DNA from: Limnomonas spitsbergensis
Lineage: Eukaryota > Chlorophyta > Chlorophyceae > Chlamydomonadales
Assembly (NCBI GenBank): GCA_037349105.1
Contig: JAYJMM010000087.1
Coordinates: 62,001-126,000 of the forward strand
Reading direction: 5' to 3'
DNA: 64,000 bases
Below are positions 35,501 to 47,500 of the stretch, in pieces (the first letter of the stretch is position 1; every line of letters starts with the position of its first letter). The notes below the pieces were generated by a model. The model worked only from the letters and a program-made list of their open reading frames with translations. It did no database searches and was not told where the DNA came from. The position numbers were made by a program, and so were the translations under genes.

Positions 35501-38500
35501 GGATCGGCACTGCTGGAAGGCCTGGACAACAAGATTCAGCAGGTCGAGCGTCGGGTGAGTGGATGGAGCGGGAGTGGGTAGGCCTCCATGATGCAGCCGA
35601 ATTGTGGCTGAAATGTAGCCGAATTGTAGCTGCATGAGTAGTGAATTGTGACCGAATTATCGCTGAATTGTAGAAAAATTACAGCTGCAGCTCCTTGAAA
35701 CTGATAAGAGGGGGGCAGCACTGCTCAATTGCCTGCATAAGAAGATTTAGCTGATGGAGTGCCGGGTGAGTGGATGGAGCGGGGGTGGGTAGGCCCCACA
35801 TGATGTAGCCGAATAATGGCTGAAATGTAGCCGAATAGTGGCTGAATTAATGGAGCAGTGTTGGGTAGGCCCCCCCGGCCACAGTCCATGATGTAGCAGA
35901 ATTGTGCTGAATTGTAGCCGAGTTGTAGCTGAAGCTCCTTGGAATGCAGAGGGGCCGCAGTGCCACAAGTTCAACTCTGTCGAGACCTGCATACCATAGG
36001 TTTGATTTGCCTTCCCTCGGGTGTGAATTTTTTTTATTTATTATAATGCTGCCCTCAGGGTAAAATTTCGACCCAAACTCTCATTTTCTGACTGGAGACC
36101 GGCGTTGACAATCGATCATTAGTACACTCATGAAGCCCTCAACCCCAAACAACGTTAATTATGAGGGAAGGCAAAGCAAATCTACAGTATGTTTCTGCAG
36201 GAGCTTGCGTCCCCTCCGCACACGCACTCACACTCCCCGTTCTCTGCGTTCCCGCATGTTTGCTTTCTCTGTATGTGCACCACATCAACCAGTCGGCTGA
36301 AAGCCCTTGCACTTGCGAGCACTTACACGTTCCTTCCCCACCTGAACCCCTGCACCCCTAAAAACCATATCGGGGCAAGGATTTCTTACTTTTCAGTTGG
36401 TCACAGTTTTGCCCAATGCAGGGTCGGTTGCACTGCACGCGCACGCGACGTGTCATCATATCTTAAACCTGAGCGTGCAGCAATTTACAGCTGCAGCGGT
36501 GTAGGAAAATATCATGCAACCGGGTGCTGGGGTCGCATCGGTGCGTTCACTTGGTCGCCACATCAGCACTGATCTTGACGTGTCCAGGGGTCGCACGATC
36601 TGTCAAAATGGCACCATGTCAGGCGTTGACATTGTAGGAAAGTTTGATCACCGAGGCCAGCGGCCCAGGGACCAGCAACCGGTTGCATGATATTAGCTAA
36701 ACTGTAGCCCTGCTCTAAATTGCTGCGCCCTTAGGTTTAAAAGATGATGACACATCGCGTGCGCGTGCAGTGCAACCAACCCAACTGCATTTGGCAAAAC
36801 TGTGACCAACTGAAAAGGAAGAAATCCTTGCCCCGATATTAAAAACCTGTATCCCTAAACCTTGGACCCATCCCTTCCCTACCCATACCCCAGTACCCTT
36901 ACACCACTTCTTAACACCTTTAACCCGTAACCTTGGACCCATTCCTTCCCAACATATACCCCAGTACCCTTACACCACGTCTTAACACCTTTAACCCGTA
37001 ACCTTGGACCCATTCCTTCCCAACCTATACCCCAGTACCCTTACACCACTTCTTAACACCTTCAACCCGTAACCTTGGACCCATTCCTTCCCAACCTATA
37101 CCCCAGTACCCTTACACCACGTCTTAACACCTTTAACCCGTAACCTTGGACCCATTCCTTCCCAACCTATACCCCAGTACCCTTACACCACTTCTTAACA
37201 CCTTCAACCCGTAACCTTGGACCCATTCCTTCCCAACATATACCCCAGTACCCTTACACCACTTCTTAACACCTTCAACCCGTAACCTTGGACCCATTCC
37301 TTCCCAACCTATACCCCAGTACCCTTACACCACTTCTTAACACCTTTAACCCGTAACCTTGGACCCATTCCTTCCCAACCTATACCCCAGTACCCTTGCA
37401 CCACGTCTTAACACCTTTAACCCGTAACCTTGGACCCATTCCTTCCCAACATATACCCCAGTACCCTTACACCACGTCTTAACACCTTCAACCCGTAACC
37501 TTGGACCCATTCCTTCCCAACCTATACCCCAGTACCCTTACACCACTTCTTAACACCTTCAACCCGTAACCTTGGACCCATTCCTTCCCAACATATACCC
37601 CAGTACCCTTACACCACGTCTTAACACCTTTAACCCGTAACCTTGGACCCATTCCTTCCCAACCTATACCCCAGTACCCTTGCACCACGTCTTAACACCT
37701 TCAACCCGTAACCTTGGACCCATTCCTTCCCTACCTATACCCCAGTACCCTTACACCACGTCTTAACACCTTCAACCCGTAACCTTGGACCCATTCCCTC
37801 CCAACCTATACCCCAGTACCCTTACACCACGTCTTAACACCTTCAACCCGTAACCTTGGACCCATTCCTTCCCTACCTATACCCCAGTACCCTTACACCA
37901 CGTCTTAACACCTTTAACCCGTAACCTTGGACCCATTCCCTCCCAACCTATACCCCAGTACCCTTACACCACGTCTTAACACCTTTAACCCGTAACCTTG
38001 GACCCATTCCCTCCCAACCTATACCCCAGTACCCTTACACCACGTCTTAACACCTTTAACCCGTAACCTTGGACCCATTCCCTCCCAAGCTATACCCCAG
38101 TACCCTTACACCACGTCTTAACACCTTCAACCCGTAACCTTGGACCCATTCCCTCCCAAGCTATACCCCAGTACCCTTACACCACGTCTTAACACCTTCA
38201 ACCCGTAACCTTGGACCCATTCCTTCCCAACCTAAACCCCAGTAACCCCTGAAATATGGAACCCTTGAACTCTGACCCCTAAAAGCCCAGGCCTGCTGCC
38301 GCTCTAGGTTTGACACCTTGACCTATTTAAGGTTAAGGGATATTTCGGGGTTAGGGATGTTTAGGGCTTCAGGTTATTTAGGAATATTTAGGCTCGAATC
38401 TAAGGATCTGAACCCTAGCTTACGCTCGTGTCTGTCCCAACGCTAATAGTCCGACCCTTCACACTTGATTTGTTATGTTCTCATGTCCCAAGTCCAACGC

Positions 38501-41500
38501 TACAGATCTGGCCCTCAACCCATGATGTTTGAAACGATGCTGTCCCATGGCTCTAAATCTGACCCTTCACCGGTACGATAGTTCGTGTGATTCCGTCCCG
38601 AGTCCTAGCGCTGAAGACATCTCACCCGGATCTGACCAGGATCTGACCAGGATCTGACCATTCACCTGGGATGCTTAATGTGGATCTGCCCCAAGGCTCA
38701 AGGTCTGACCCGGATCTGACCAGCATCTGCTCTTTTACCTGGGATGCTTAATGTGGATCTGCCCCAAGGCTCAAGGTCTGACCCGGATCTGACCAGCATC
38801 TGCCCTTTTACCTGGGATGCTTAATGTGGATCTGCCCCAAGGCTCAAGGTCTGACCCGGATCTGACCAGCATCTGCCCTTTTACCTGGGATGCTTAATGT
38901 GGATCTGCCCCAAGGCTCAAGGTCTGACCCAGATCTGACCAGCATCTGCCCTTTTACCTGGGATGCTTAATGTGGATCTGCCCCAAGGCTCATGGTCTGA
39001 CCCGGATCTGACCAGCATCTGCCCTTTTACCTGGGATGCTTAATGTGGATCTGCCCCAAGGCTCAAGGTCTGACCCGGATCTGACCAGCATCTGCCCTTT
39101 TACCTGGGATGCTTAATGTGGATCTGCCCCAAGGCTCAAGGTCTGACCCAGATCTGTCCAGGATCTGACCCGGATCTGACCAGCATCTGCCCTTTTACCT
39201 TGGATGCTTAATGTGGATCTGTCCCAAGGCTCAAGGTCTGACCCAGATCTGTCCAGGATCTGACCCGGATCTGACCAGCATCTGCCCTTTTACCTGGGAT
39301 GCTTAATGTGGATCTGCCCCAAGGCTCAAGGTCTGACCCGGATCTGACCAGCATCTGCCCTTTTACCTGGGATGCTTAATGTGGATCTGCCCCAAGGCTC
39401 AAGGTCTGACCCAGATCTGACCAGCATCTGCCCTTTTACCTGGGATGCTTAATGTGGATCTGCCCCAAGGCTCAAGGTCTGACCCGGATCTGACCAGCAT
39501 CTGCCCTTTTACCTGGGATGCTTAATGTGGATCTGCCCCAAGGCTCAAGGTCTGACCCAGATCTGTCCAGGATCTGACCCGGATCTGACCAGCATCTGCC
39601 CTTTTACCTTGGATGCTTAATGTGGATCTGCCCCAAGGCTCAAGGTCTGACCCAGATCTGTCCAGGATCTGACCCGGATCTGACCAGCATCTGCCCTTTT
39701 ACCTTGGATGCTTTATGTGGATCTGCCCCAAGGCTCAAGGTCTGACCCAGATCTGACCAGCATCTGCCCTTTTACCTGGGATGCTTAATGTGGATCTGCC
39801 CCAAGGCTCAAGGTCTGACCCAGATCTGACCAGCATCTGCCCTTTTACCTGGGATGCTTAATGTGGATCTGCCCCAAGGCTCATGGTCTGACCCGGATCT
39901 GACCAGCATCTGCCCTTTTACCTGGGATGCTTAATGTGGATCTGCCCCAAGGCTCAAGGTCTGACCCGGATCTGACCAGCATCTGCCCTTTTACCTGGGA
40001 TGCTTAATGTGGATCTGCCCCAAGGCTCAAGGTCTGACCCAGATCTGTCCAGGATCTGACCCGGATCTGACCAGCATCTGCCCTTTTACCTTGGATGCTT
40101 AATGTGGATCTGTCCCAAGGCTCAAGGTCTGACCCAGATCTGTCCAGGATCTGACCCGGATCTGACCAGCATCTGCCCTTTTACCTGGGATGCTTAATGT
40201 GGATCTGCCCCAAGGCTCAAGGTCTGACCCGGATCTGACCAGCATCTGCCCTTTTACCTGGGATGCTTAATGTGGATCTGCCCCAAGGCTCAAGGTCTGA
40301 CCCAGATCTGACCAGCATCTGCCCTTTTACCTGGGATGCTTAATGTGGATCTGCCCCAAGGCTCAAGGTCTGACCCGGATCTGACCAGCATCTGCCCTTT
40401 TACCTGGGATGCTTAATGTGGATCTGCCCCAAGGCTCAAGGTCTGACCCAGATCTGTCCAGGATCTGACCCGGATCTGACCAGCATCTGCCCTTTTACCT
40501 TGGATGCTTAATGTGGATCTGCCCCAAGGCTCAAGGTCTGACCCAGATCTGTCCAGGATCTGACCCGGATCTGACCAGCATCTGCCCTTTTACCTTGGAT
40601 GCTTTATGTGGATCTGCCCCAAGGCTCAAGGTCTGACCCAGATCTGACCAGCATCTGCCCTTTTACCTGGGATGCTTAATGTGGATCTGCCCCAAGGCTC
40701 AAGGTCTGACCCGGATCTGACCCGGATCTGACCTGGATCTGACCAGCATCTGCCCTTTTACCTGGGATGCTTAATGTGGATCTGCCCCAAGGTTGAAGAT
40801 CTGACCCTTCACCTTTACGTGGCCTCTACCCCTAGGCTATCCAGGCCGAGCTAGAGGCCCAGAGACTCACTTCAGAGAGCGAGCAGCTCCTGAAGATGCA
40901 AGAGGAGCTGGCAGCTGCACGGAAGCTGCTGGACGCCGAGGCCGAGGCGCTGCACGTGCGGCAGGCCCGCTTCGAGGACGAGGTCAAAGGGTTCCGGAAC
41001 GGGCTTGCGGCCGAGCGGGAGCGGACGAAGCTGGACAGGGAGGGAGACGCGAGGGCCTGCCGCGCCAGGGTGGCGGAGGAGCGAGAGGAGCTGCAGGCGC
41101 TGATACTTGAGGCGGAGGCCATGAGGTAAACCCTACACCTTAGACCCTAAACCCTAAATCCTAAAACCTGAACTAGGCCTGCCGCGCCAGAGTGGCGGAG
41201 GAGCGAGAGGAGCTGCGGGCGCTCATACTTGAGGCAGAAGATAAGAGGTAAGGCATATAGCCTAAACCCTAGACCCTAGACCCTAAACTCTAAACTAGGC
41301 AGAAGATAAAAGGTAAGGCCTATAGCCTTAACCCTTAACCCTAAACCCTAAAATAGGCAGAAGATAAAAGGGAAGGCCTACAGCCTTAACCCTAAACCCT
41401 AAAGCCTAAAGCCTAAACCCTGAACTAGGCCTGCCTTGCCAGAGTGACGGAGGAGTGGGCAGAGCTGTTGGCCCTCATACTTAAGATGAAAGACATGAGG

Positions 41501-44500
41501 TCAACACTGAACCCTAAACCCTAAACCAGGCCTGCCTCGCCAGAGTGGCGGAGGAGTGGGCAAAGCTGTTGGCCCTCATACTTAAGATGAAAGACATGAG
41601 GTCAAACCTGAACCCTGAACCCTAAATCCTAAACCCTAAATCCTAAACTCTAAACCCTAATCCCCAGCACAATATAGGAGTATAGTACCCTTCCCCTAAA
41701 CCCTGTACCCTATACTCTGCTGCTCTGAATATGTAACCCTTAACCCTATACCCTGCTCCCCTAAACCCTTAACCCTGACCGATCTGCGCACGTCCAGGGC
41801 TAAAACCCATGGCTAAACCTAGGGTTAAAACCTAGGGTGCCTCAAGATGGCTGGAAGACTACCGGTAATCTTTATAACTTGATGGCCCTGCTCCTGAAAG
41901 TCCCGCTACCTACAACCAACCCTTCTCTGTCCGCTGCTCTCCCGGCCTGCCAAAGAGGACGCCTGACGCGGCTGGAAGACTGGTTTTAAAGTTGATGGCC
42001 CTGCATCCGTAAGCCCCAAAACCTCAACCTGCTCTTCCGGTAGACGTCCAGGGCTGCCAAAGAGGATGCCTGACGCGGCTGGAAGAATAATTTCAAACTT
42101 GATGGCCCTGCTTCCGTAAGCCCTGAACCCTCAACCTGCTCTGCCAACAGACATATAGGGCTGCCAAAGAGGATGTGGCTAACGCGGCTGGAAAAACGGT
42201 TTTAAACTGCTTGACTCTGCTCCCCCCTAAACCCTGAACCCTGAACCCTTGATGCACGTGTCTATAAGCCCTGTTGCCATGCTCTGCCCAATGCGGTTGG
42301 AAGATGGGTTTTTAAATTGGTTGAACCCTGCCCTGTCAAGCCCTGAACCCTAACCCCCGCTGCCCTAACCCCTAACCCCTGCTGCCCTAAACCCTAAGCC
42401 CTGCTGCCCGTATCCGCCCGCAGCCTTCCAGGACTGCCAACAAGGCCAATCAAGTCAGGTAGAATAATGGTTTTAAATTGGTTGGGCCCTGCTCTCCTAA
42501 GACCTCCATATACCCCAAAGATGTGTGGTTTATATTTCAAGACCCTGCCTCCCTGACCCTAGACCCTAAACCCGAAACCCTGCTGCCGATCAGGACTGCC
42601 AAAGAGGATGCCTGAGGCCACTGAAATATTGGTTTGAAATGTGTTCCACACTGATCTCCTAAGCCCTAAGCCCTGCTCTGCCCTCTGCCCTGCCCTCTGC
42701 TCTGCCCTCTGCTCTGCCCTCTGCTCTGCCCTCTGCTCTGCCCTCTGCTCTGCCCTCTGCTCTGCCCGGCCCCCCTCTGCTCTGCCCGGCCATGCCGTGC
42801 CATGCCCCGCCCTACCCTGCTCTGCCTTGCCTTGCCCTGCTCTGCCCTGCCCTGCCCTGCCCGCTGTTGTCCAGGACTGCCAACGAGGACGCCTGAGGCG
42901 GCTGGAAGTTTGGCTTACATGTACCCTGCTTTCCTAAGCCTTAAGAACTAAGCCCTGCTGCCTCGCCCTGCCCGCTGCCGTCCAGGACTGCCAACGAGGA
43001 CGCCTCAAGACAGCTGGAGGACAGGGCACAAGCGATTGTTGCGCTAGAGGAGGGTGTTGCAGAGAAGCAGGTAGGAGGAATGGGAGGAGGGGCGGAGGTA
43101 CGAGGAGAAACAGTTAAGAGCAAAACAACCCCCCACCCCACCGGCCCTTAAACCCTTACACCCTAAAGCCTTCATCCTTCCCCCCCACCGGCCCTTACAC
43201 CCTCAACCCTCAGCCCTTCATCCTTGCCCACCATCGGCCCTCAATCTTCAACCCTTCATCCTTTCCCCCCACCCGCCCTTACACCCTCAACCCTCAACCC
43301 TTCATCCTCGCCCACCATCGGCCCTCAATCTTTAACCCTTCATCTTTTCCCCTCACCCGCCCTTACACCCTCAACCCTCAACCCTTCATCCTCCCCCCAC
43401 CATCGGCCCTCAATCTTCAACCCTTCATCCTTTCCCCCCACCCGCCCTTACACCCTCAATCCTCAACCCTTCATCCTTTCCCCCCACCCGCCCTTACACC
43501 CTCAACCCTCAACCCTTCATCCTCCCCCCACCACCGGCCCTCAACCCTTAACCCTCAACCCTTCATCCTACCCCCCCCCACACACCGGCCCTCAACCCTC
43601 AACCCTCAACCCTTCATCCTACCCCCCCCACACACCGGCCCTCAACCCTCTAACCCTCAATCCTTCATCCTACCCCCCCCCACACACCAGCCTTAACCCT
43701 AAACCCTCAACCCTTCATCCTACCCCCCCCACACACACACCGGCGCTAAACCCTAAACCCTTAAAACCCTCCCCTCCCCCACACACACTGGCCATATCCT
43801 CCCAGAGGACCTTGCTGGAGAGCCAGGAGGAGCTGGTTGCTGACGTGGCGGCCTTCCAACGGCAGTGGGAGCGGCTCCGCTTGGCAAGAGACCGGGACCG
43901 GGAGTACAGCCGGATGGAGCAGCAGCTACAGGTGTGACCAGGATCAGCTATTCCAGCCTCCCTATCAGAATGCCGGCCATTGAATTATATCATGTTAATT
44001 AATTTCTGGTATGCCCTAGAAGGAGCCCGCAGGCGACCCGAATCGTGCGTGTTGGGGTTCCCCCTCCCCCACTCCTACAGAGGGACAGAGGGACCCTGAA
44101 AATAAAACCCTAAACAGTAAACCCTTGACCATAAACCATTGACTATTAACCCTAAACCATAAACCCTTAACCATGAACCATTGACCATAAACCATAGAAG
44201 ATTAACCATTAACCATAAACCCTTAACCCTAAACATAAACTCTAAACCATAGACCCTAAATCATAAACCCTAAATCATAAACCACAAACCCCTTAGCCAT
44301 AAACCAGTAATCCTAAACCATAAACCATTAACCATTATCCATTGATACTAAACCTTAAACCATTAACCCTAAACTCTAAACCATTGACCATAAACCTTTA
44401 ACCCTAAACCATTAACCCTAAACCATAAACCATAAACCCTAAACCATTAGTCATAAACCTTACAGCAGAAACCCTTAACCATAAACCCTTAACCCTAAAC

Positions 44501-47500
44501 CATAAACCCTTAATGAGGGACCCTTCAAATAAATCGCTTTGCGCGATCCTGCACCTTCTCAATAGCTACCGTATGGCCTCCAGCCTCTCAGTCATCTGGT
44601 GCCCTTGAGGTAGCCTCCAACCAGAGCATTGTTTATTTCTCAACTTGTAGGTTTTATTTCTTAACTTGTAGGTATTATTAACTGAACTTGTAGCTGTTAT
44701 ATTCTGATCTTGTAGATTTTTTACCCTCAACTTGCAGGTTTTATTTACTTCTAGTGTGTAACAGAAATCTCACGAATCCGTCGCGGCGCAGTGCCGAGGA
44801 GCCGGTCCATAGGATCATAGGTGACTATTGTAGGCTTGTAGCTAACCGGCCCGAAACCTGACTCTGGACTTGTTTGCCCACCTCCACCACACAGAGCCTC
44901 ACTGCTGACCTGGACGTGGCCGTTGCGGAACTGGCATGGATCCGGAGCAGGTCTCCTAGGATGTGTTTCTTGATTCCCCACTTTCTGCCCACCTCTCCCC
45001 GCAGACCCTCTCTGCCGAGCTGGACGCAGCGGTCGAGGCGCAGCGTGTGGCGTCTGAACAGGCCGCGGGTTACCGCGAGGCAGCCACCGCAGCGCAGGAG
45101 GCGGCTGCTGCATCAGCCCAGGAGGCGGAGGCCGCAAGGGAGGAGGGCCTGTCCAAGGTGCAGGTCTTGGAGGCCCAGATTGCTGAACTGCAGCAGGTAG
45201 GTGGAGCCAGATCTAGACATATCTAGATCTGTCTTGTGACAGGCTGGGCAGATCTAGATAATGGTGGTACCTGCGACAGAATGTTTTTCATTCCTCGTCA
45301 GATCCCTGAACTGCAGCAGGTGTGTGGGAGAATCTAAGCAAATCTAGATCTGACCTGTGTCTGTACAGGCGGACCTAGATGTGTCTGATCCCTGCGCCAG
45401 ATTCCATTCAATTTCTTACAGTGCCAGATCAGTGCCCTGTAGCAGGTGAGCGGGTAGATATAGGTCAATGCTTCCTAACATACCAAATCGCTGATCTGGA
45501 GCACGTGGGTGGGAGTCGCAGGCAGGCAGATCTAGATCTGGCCAGTTCCAATGCCAGATTCCACTCAATAACCTGCCAGGACTGCCAGATCGCTGAACTG
45601 CAGCAGTTTTTTTTTTTTTTCCATACATACATACTGTTCCTGGTACTGGTAGCTGGGATTCAGCCTAGTCATTTCCTACCAGCCCCACGCGGCCGAGCGT
45701 TCAGCAGAGCCCAGCAGGAATGCATGGTTTTAAACATTTTTTGTTTCTAGTACCGGTATGGACAGTTTTGTTTTGTTGTGTTGTGTTGTGTTGTGAACAT
45801 GTTTTGTTTATAGTACCGGTATGGACACCAGTATAAGACTATTTGCATGTCCACTGACAGGCACACAGTCAAGCGAAGGCCGCGGCGGGGGCCCAGCAGG
45901 AGTCCATCAAGGCCGCTCGCCTGGCACTCCGGGACGGCGAGAGCGCCGCGGAAGCCGTGCGGGAGACGGAGCGGGAAGCGCTCCGAAGCCGCGAGGCCGG
46001 GCGGGAGAGCGCGCTCCGAAACCGCGAGGCCGCGCTCGACGGCGAGCGGCAGGCCCTGCGGGAGCGCGAGCTGTCGCTGCAGGCCCGCGCGGCGGAGCTG
46101 GGGTGCCGCGAGGCTGCGACAGAGGCTCAGATCAGGGAGACGGAGGCGGTGCGGGCCGCTGCCGAGGATCGAAGAAGCCGCGCTGAAGCCAAGCAGCGGG
46201 GCGCCGAGGAGCGGGAGGACAAGGCGGCATCGGCAGAAGGTTGGTAGCGCCCTTGACCCTGAAGCATAAACAGGAATATAGAGGCCAAGCAGCAGGGCGC
46301 CGACGAGCATGGGGTCAAGACGCCCAAAGTTTAAGGTTAGTGATGCCCTGAATCCTGACCCATAAACAGAAAAAAGAGGCCAAACAGCGGGGCGCCGACA
46401 AGCGTGAGGACTAGATGCACGCGGTCTAAAAATTAGTGATGCCCTGAACCCTAAACCCTTAACCCCAAACCCCTGCACCCTGAACCCCACACCCTAAAAA
46501 GGCTACAGAGGTCAGGCAGCAGAGCGCTGCGGAGCACGGGAGTAAGGCGGCCGCGGCCGAAGGTCAGTAGCGCCCCTAAACCTGGACTTCCAAAGAAAGG
46601 AAGAAAGCTACGCAGGGTTTAGGGTTCAGGGCATAACCCTGGACTTAAAACAGTGCTAGAGGCCAACAAGAGGGGCACTGATGAGCGTGGGGACAAGGCA
46701 GCCACGACCGAAGGTAAGAGGAGCCCCCCTGCCGCTGTTGTTTTCTCCTTCTTGTTGGCCTACCCTGATGGCTGAACGAGTGGCTTCCTTAGACGACGCC
46801 AGTCGCCCGGCTTGGGCTTGCCGGACTCAATCCAGTTTCCCCGCCTGGACCTAATCCCCGTGATCCAGCCCGGACCTAATCCCCGTGATCCAGCCCGGAC
46901 CTAATCCCCGTGATCCAGCCCGGACCTAATCCCCGTGATCCAGCCCGGACCTAATCCCCGTGATCCAGCCCGGACCTAATCCCCGTGATCCAGCCCGGAC
47001 CTAATCCCCGTGATCCAGCCCGGACCTAATCCCCGTGATCCAGCCCGGACCTAATCCCCGTGATCCAGCCCGGACCTAATCCCCGTGATCCAGCCCGGAC
47101 CTAATCCCCGTGATCCAGCCCGGACCTAATCCCCGTGATCCAGCCCGGACCTAATCCCCGTGATCCAGCCCGGACCTAATCCCCGTGATCCAGCCCGGAC
47201 CTAATCCCCGTGATCCAGCCCGGACCTAATCCCCGTGATCCAGCCCGGACCTAATCCCCGTGATCCAGCCCGGATCGATCCTGCGACCTTGCGGAGCGCC
47301 TACGAGCCTGTGTGGTTATGCATGGCCCCCCAGCCATGACACCAAAATACTGGCATGGCTAATTTGTACCCCCTCGCAAAAGGCTTCGACGCTTCGCTGC
47401 ATGGCATGCATGATTTTAGCTTGGCTTCCCCCAGCTTGGCCTTTGCCTGGAGGTGTGCTTAGGGCATCGAGATGGGCTATGTTGATTCGTCGCCCCTTTT

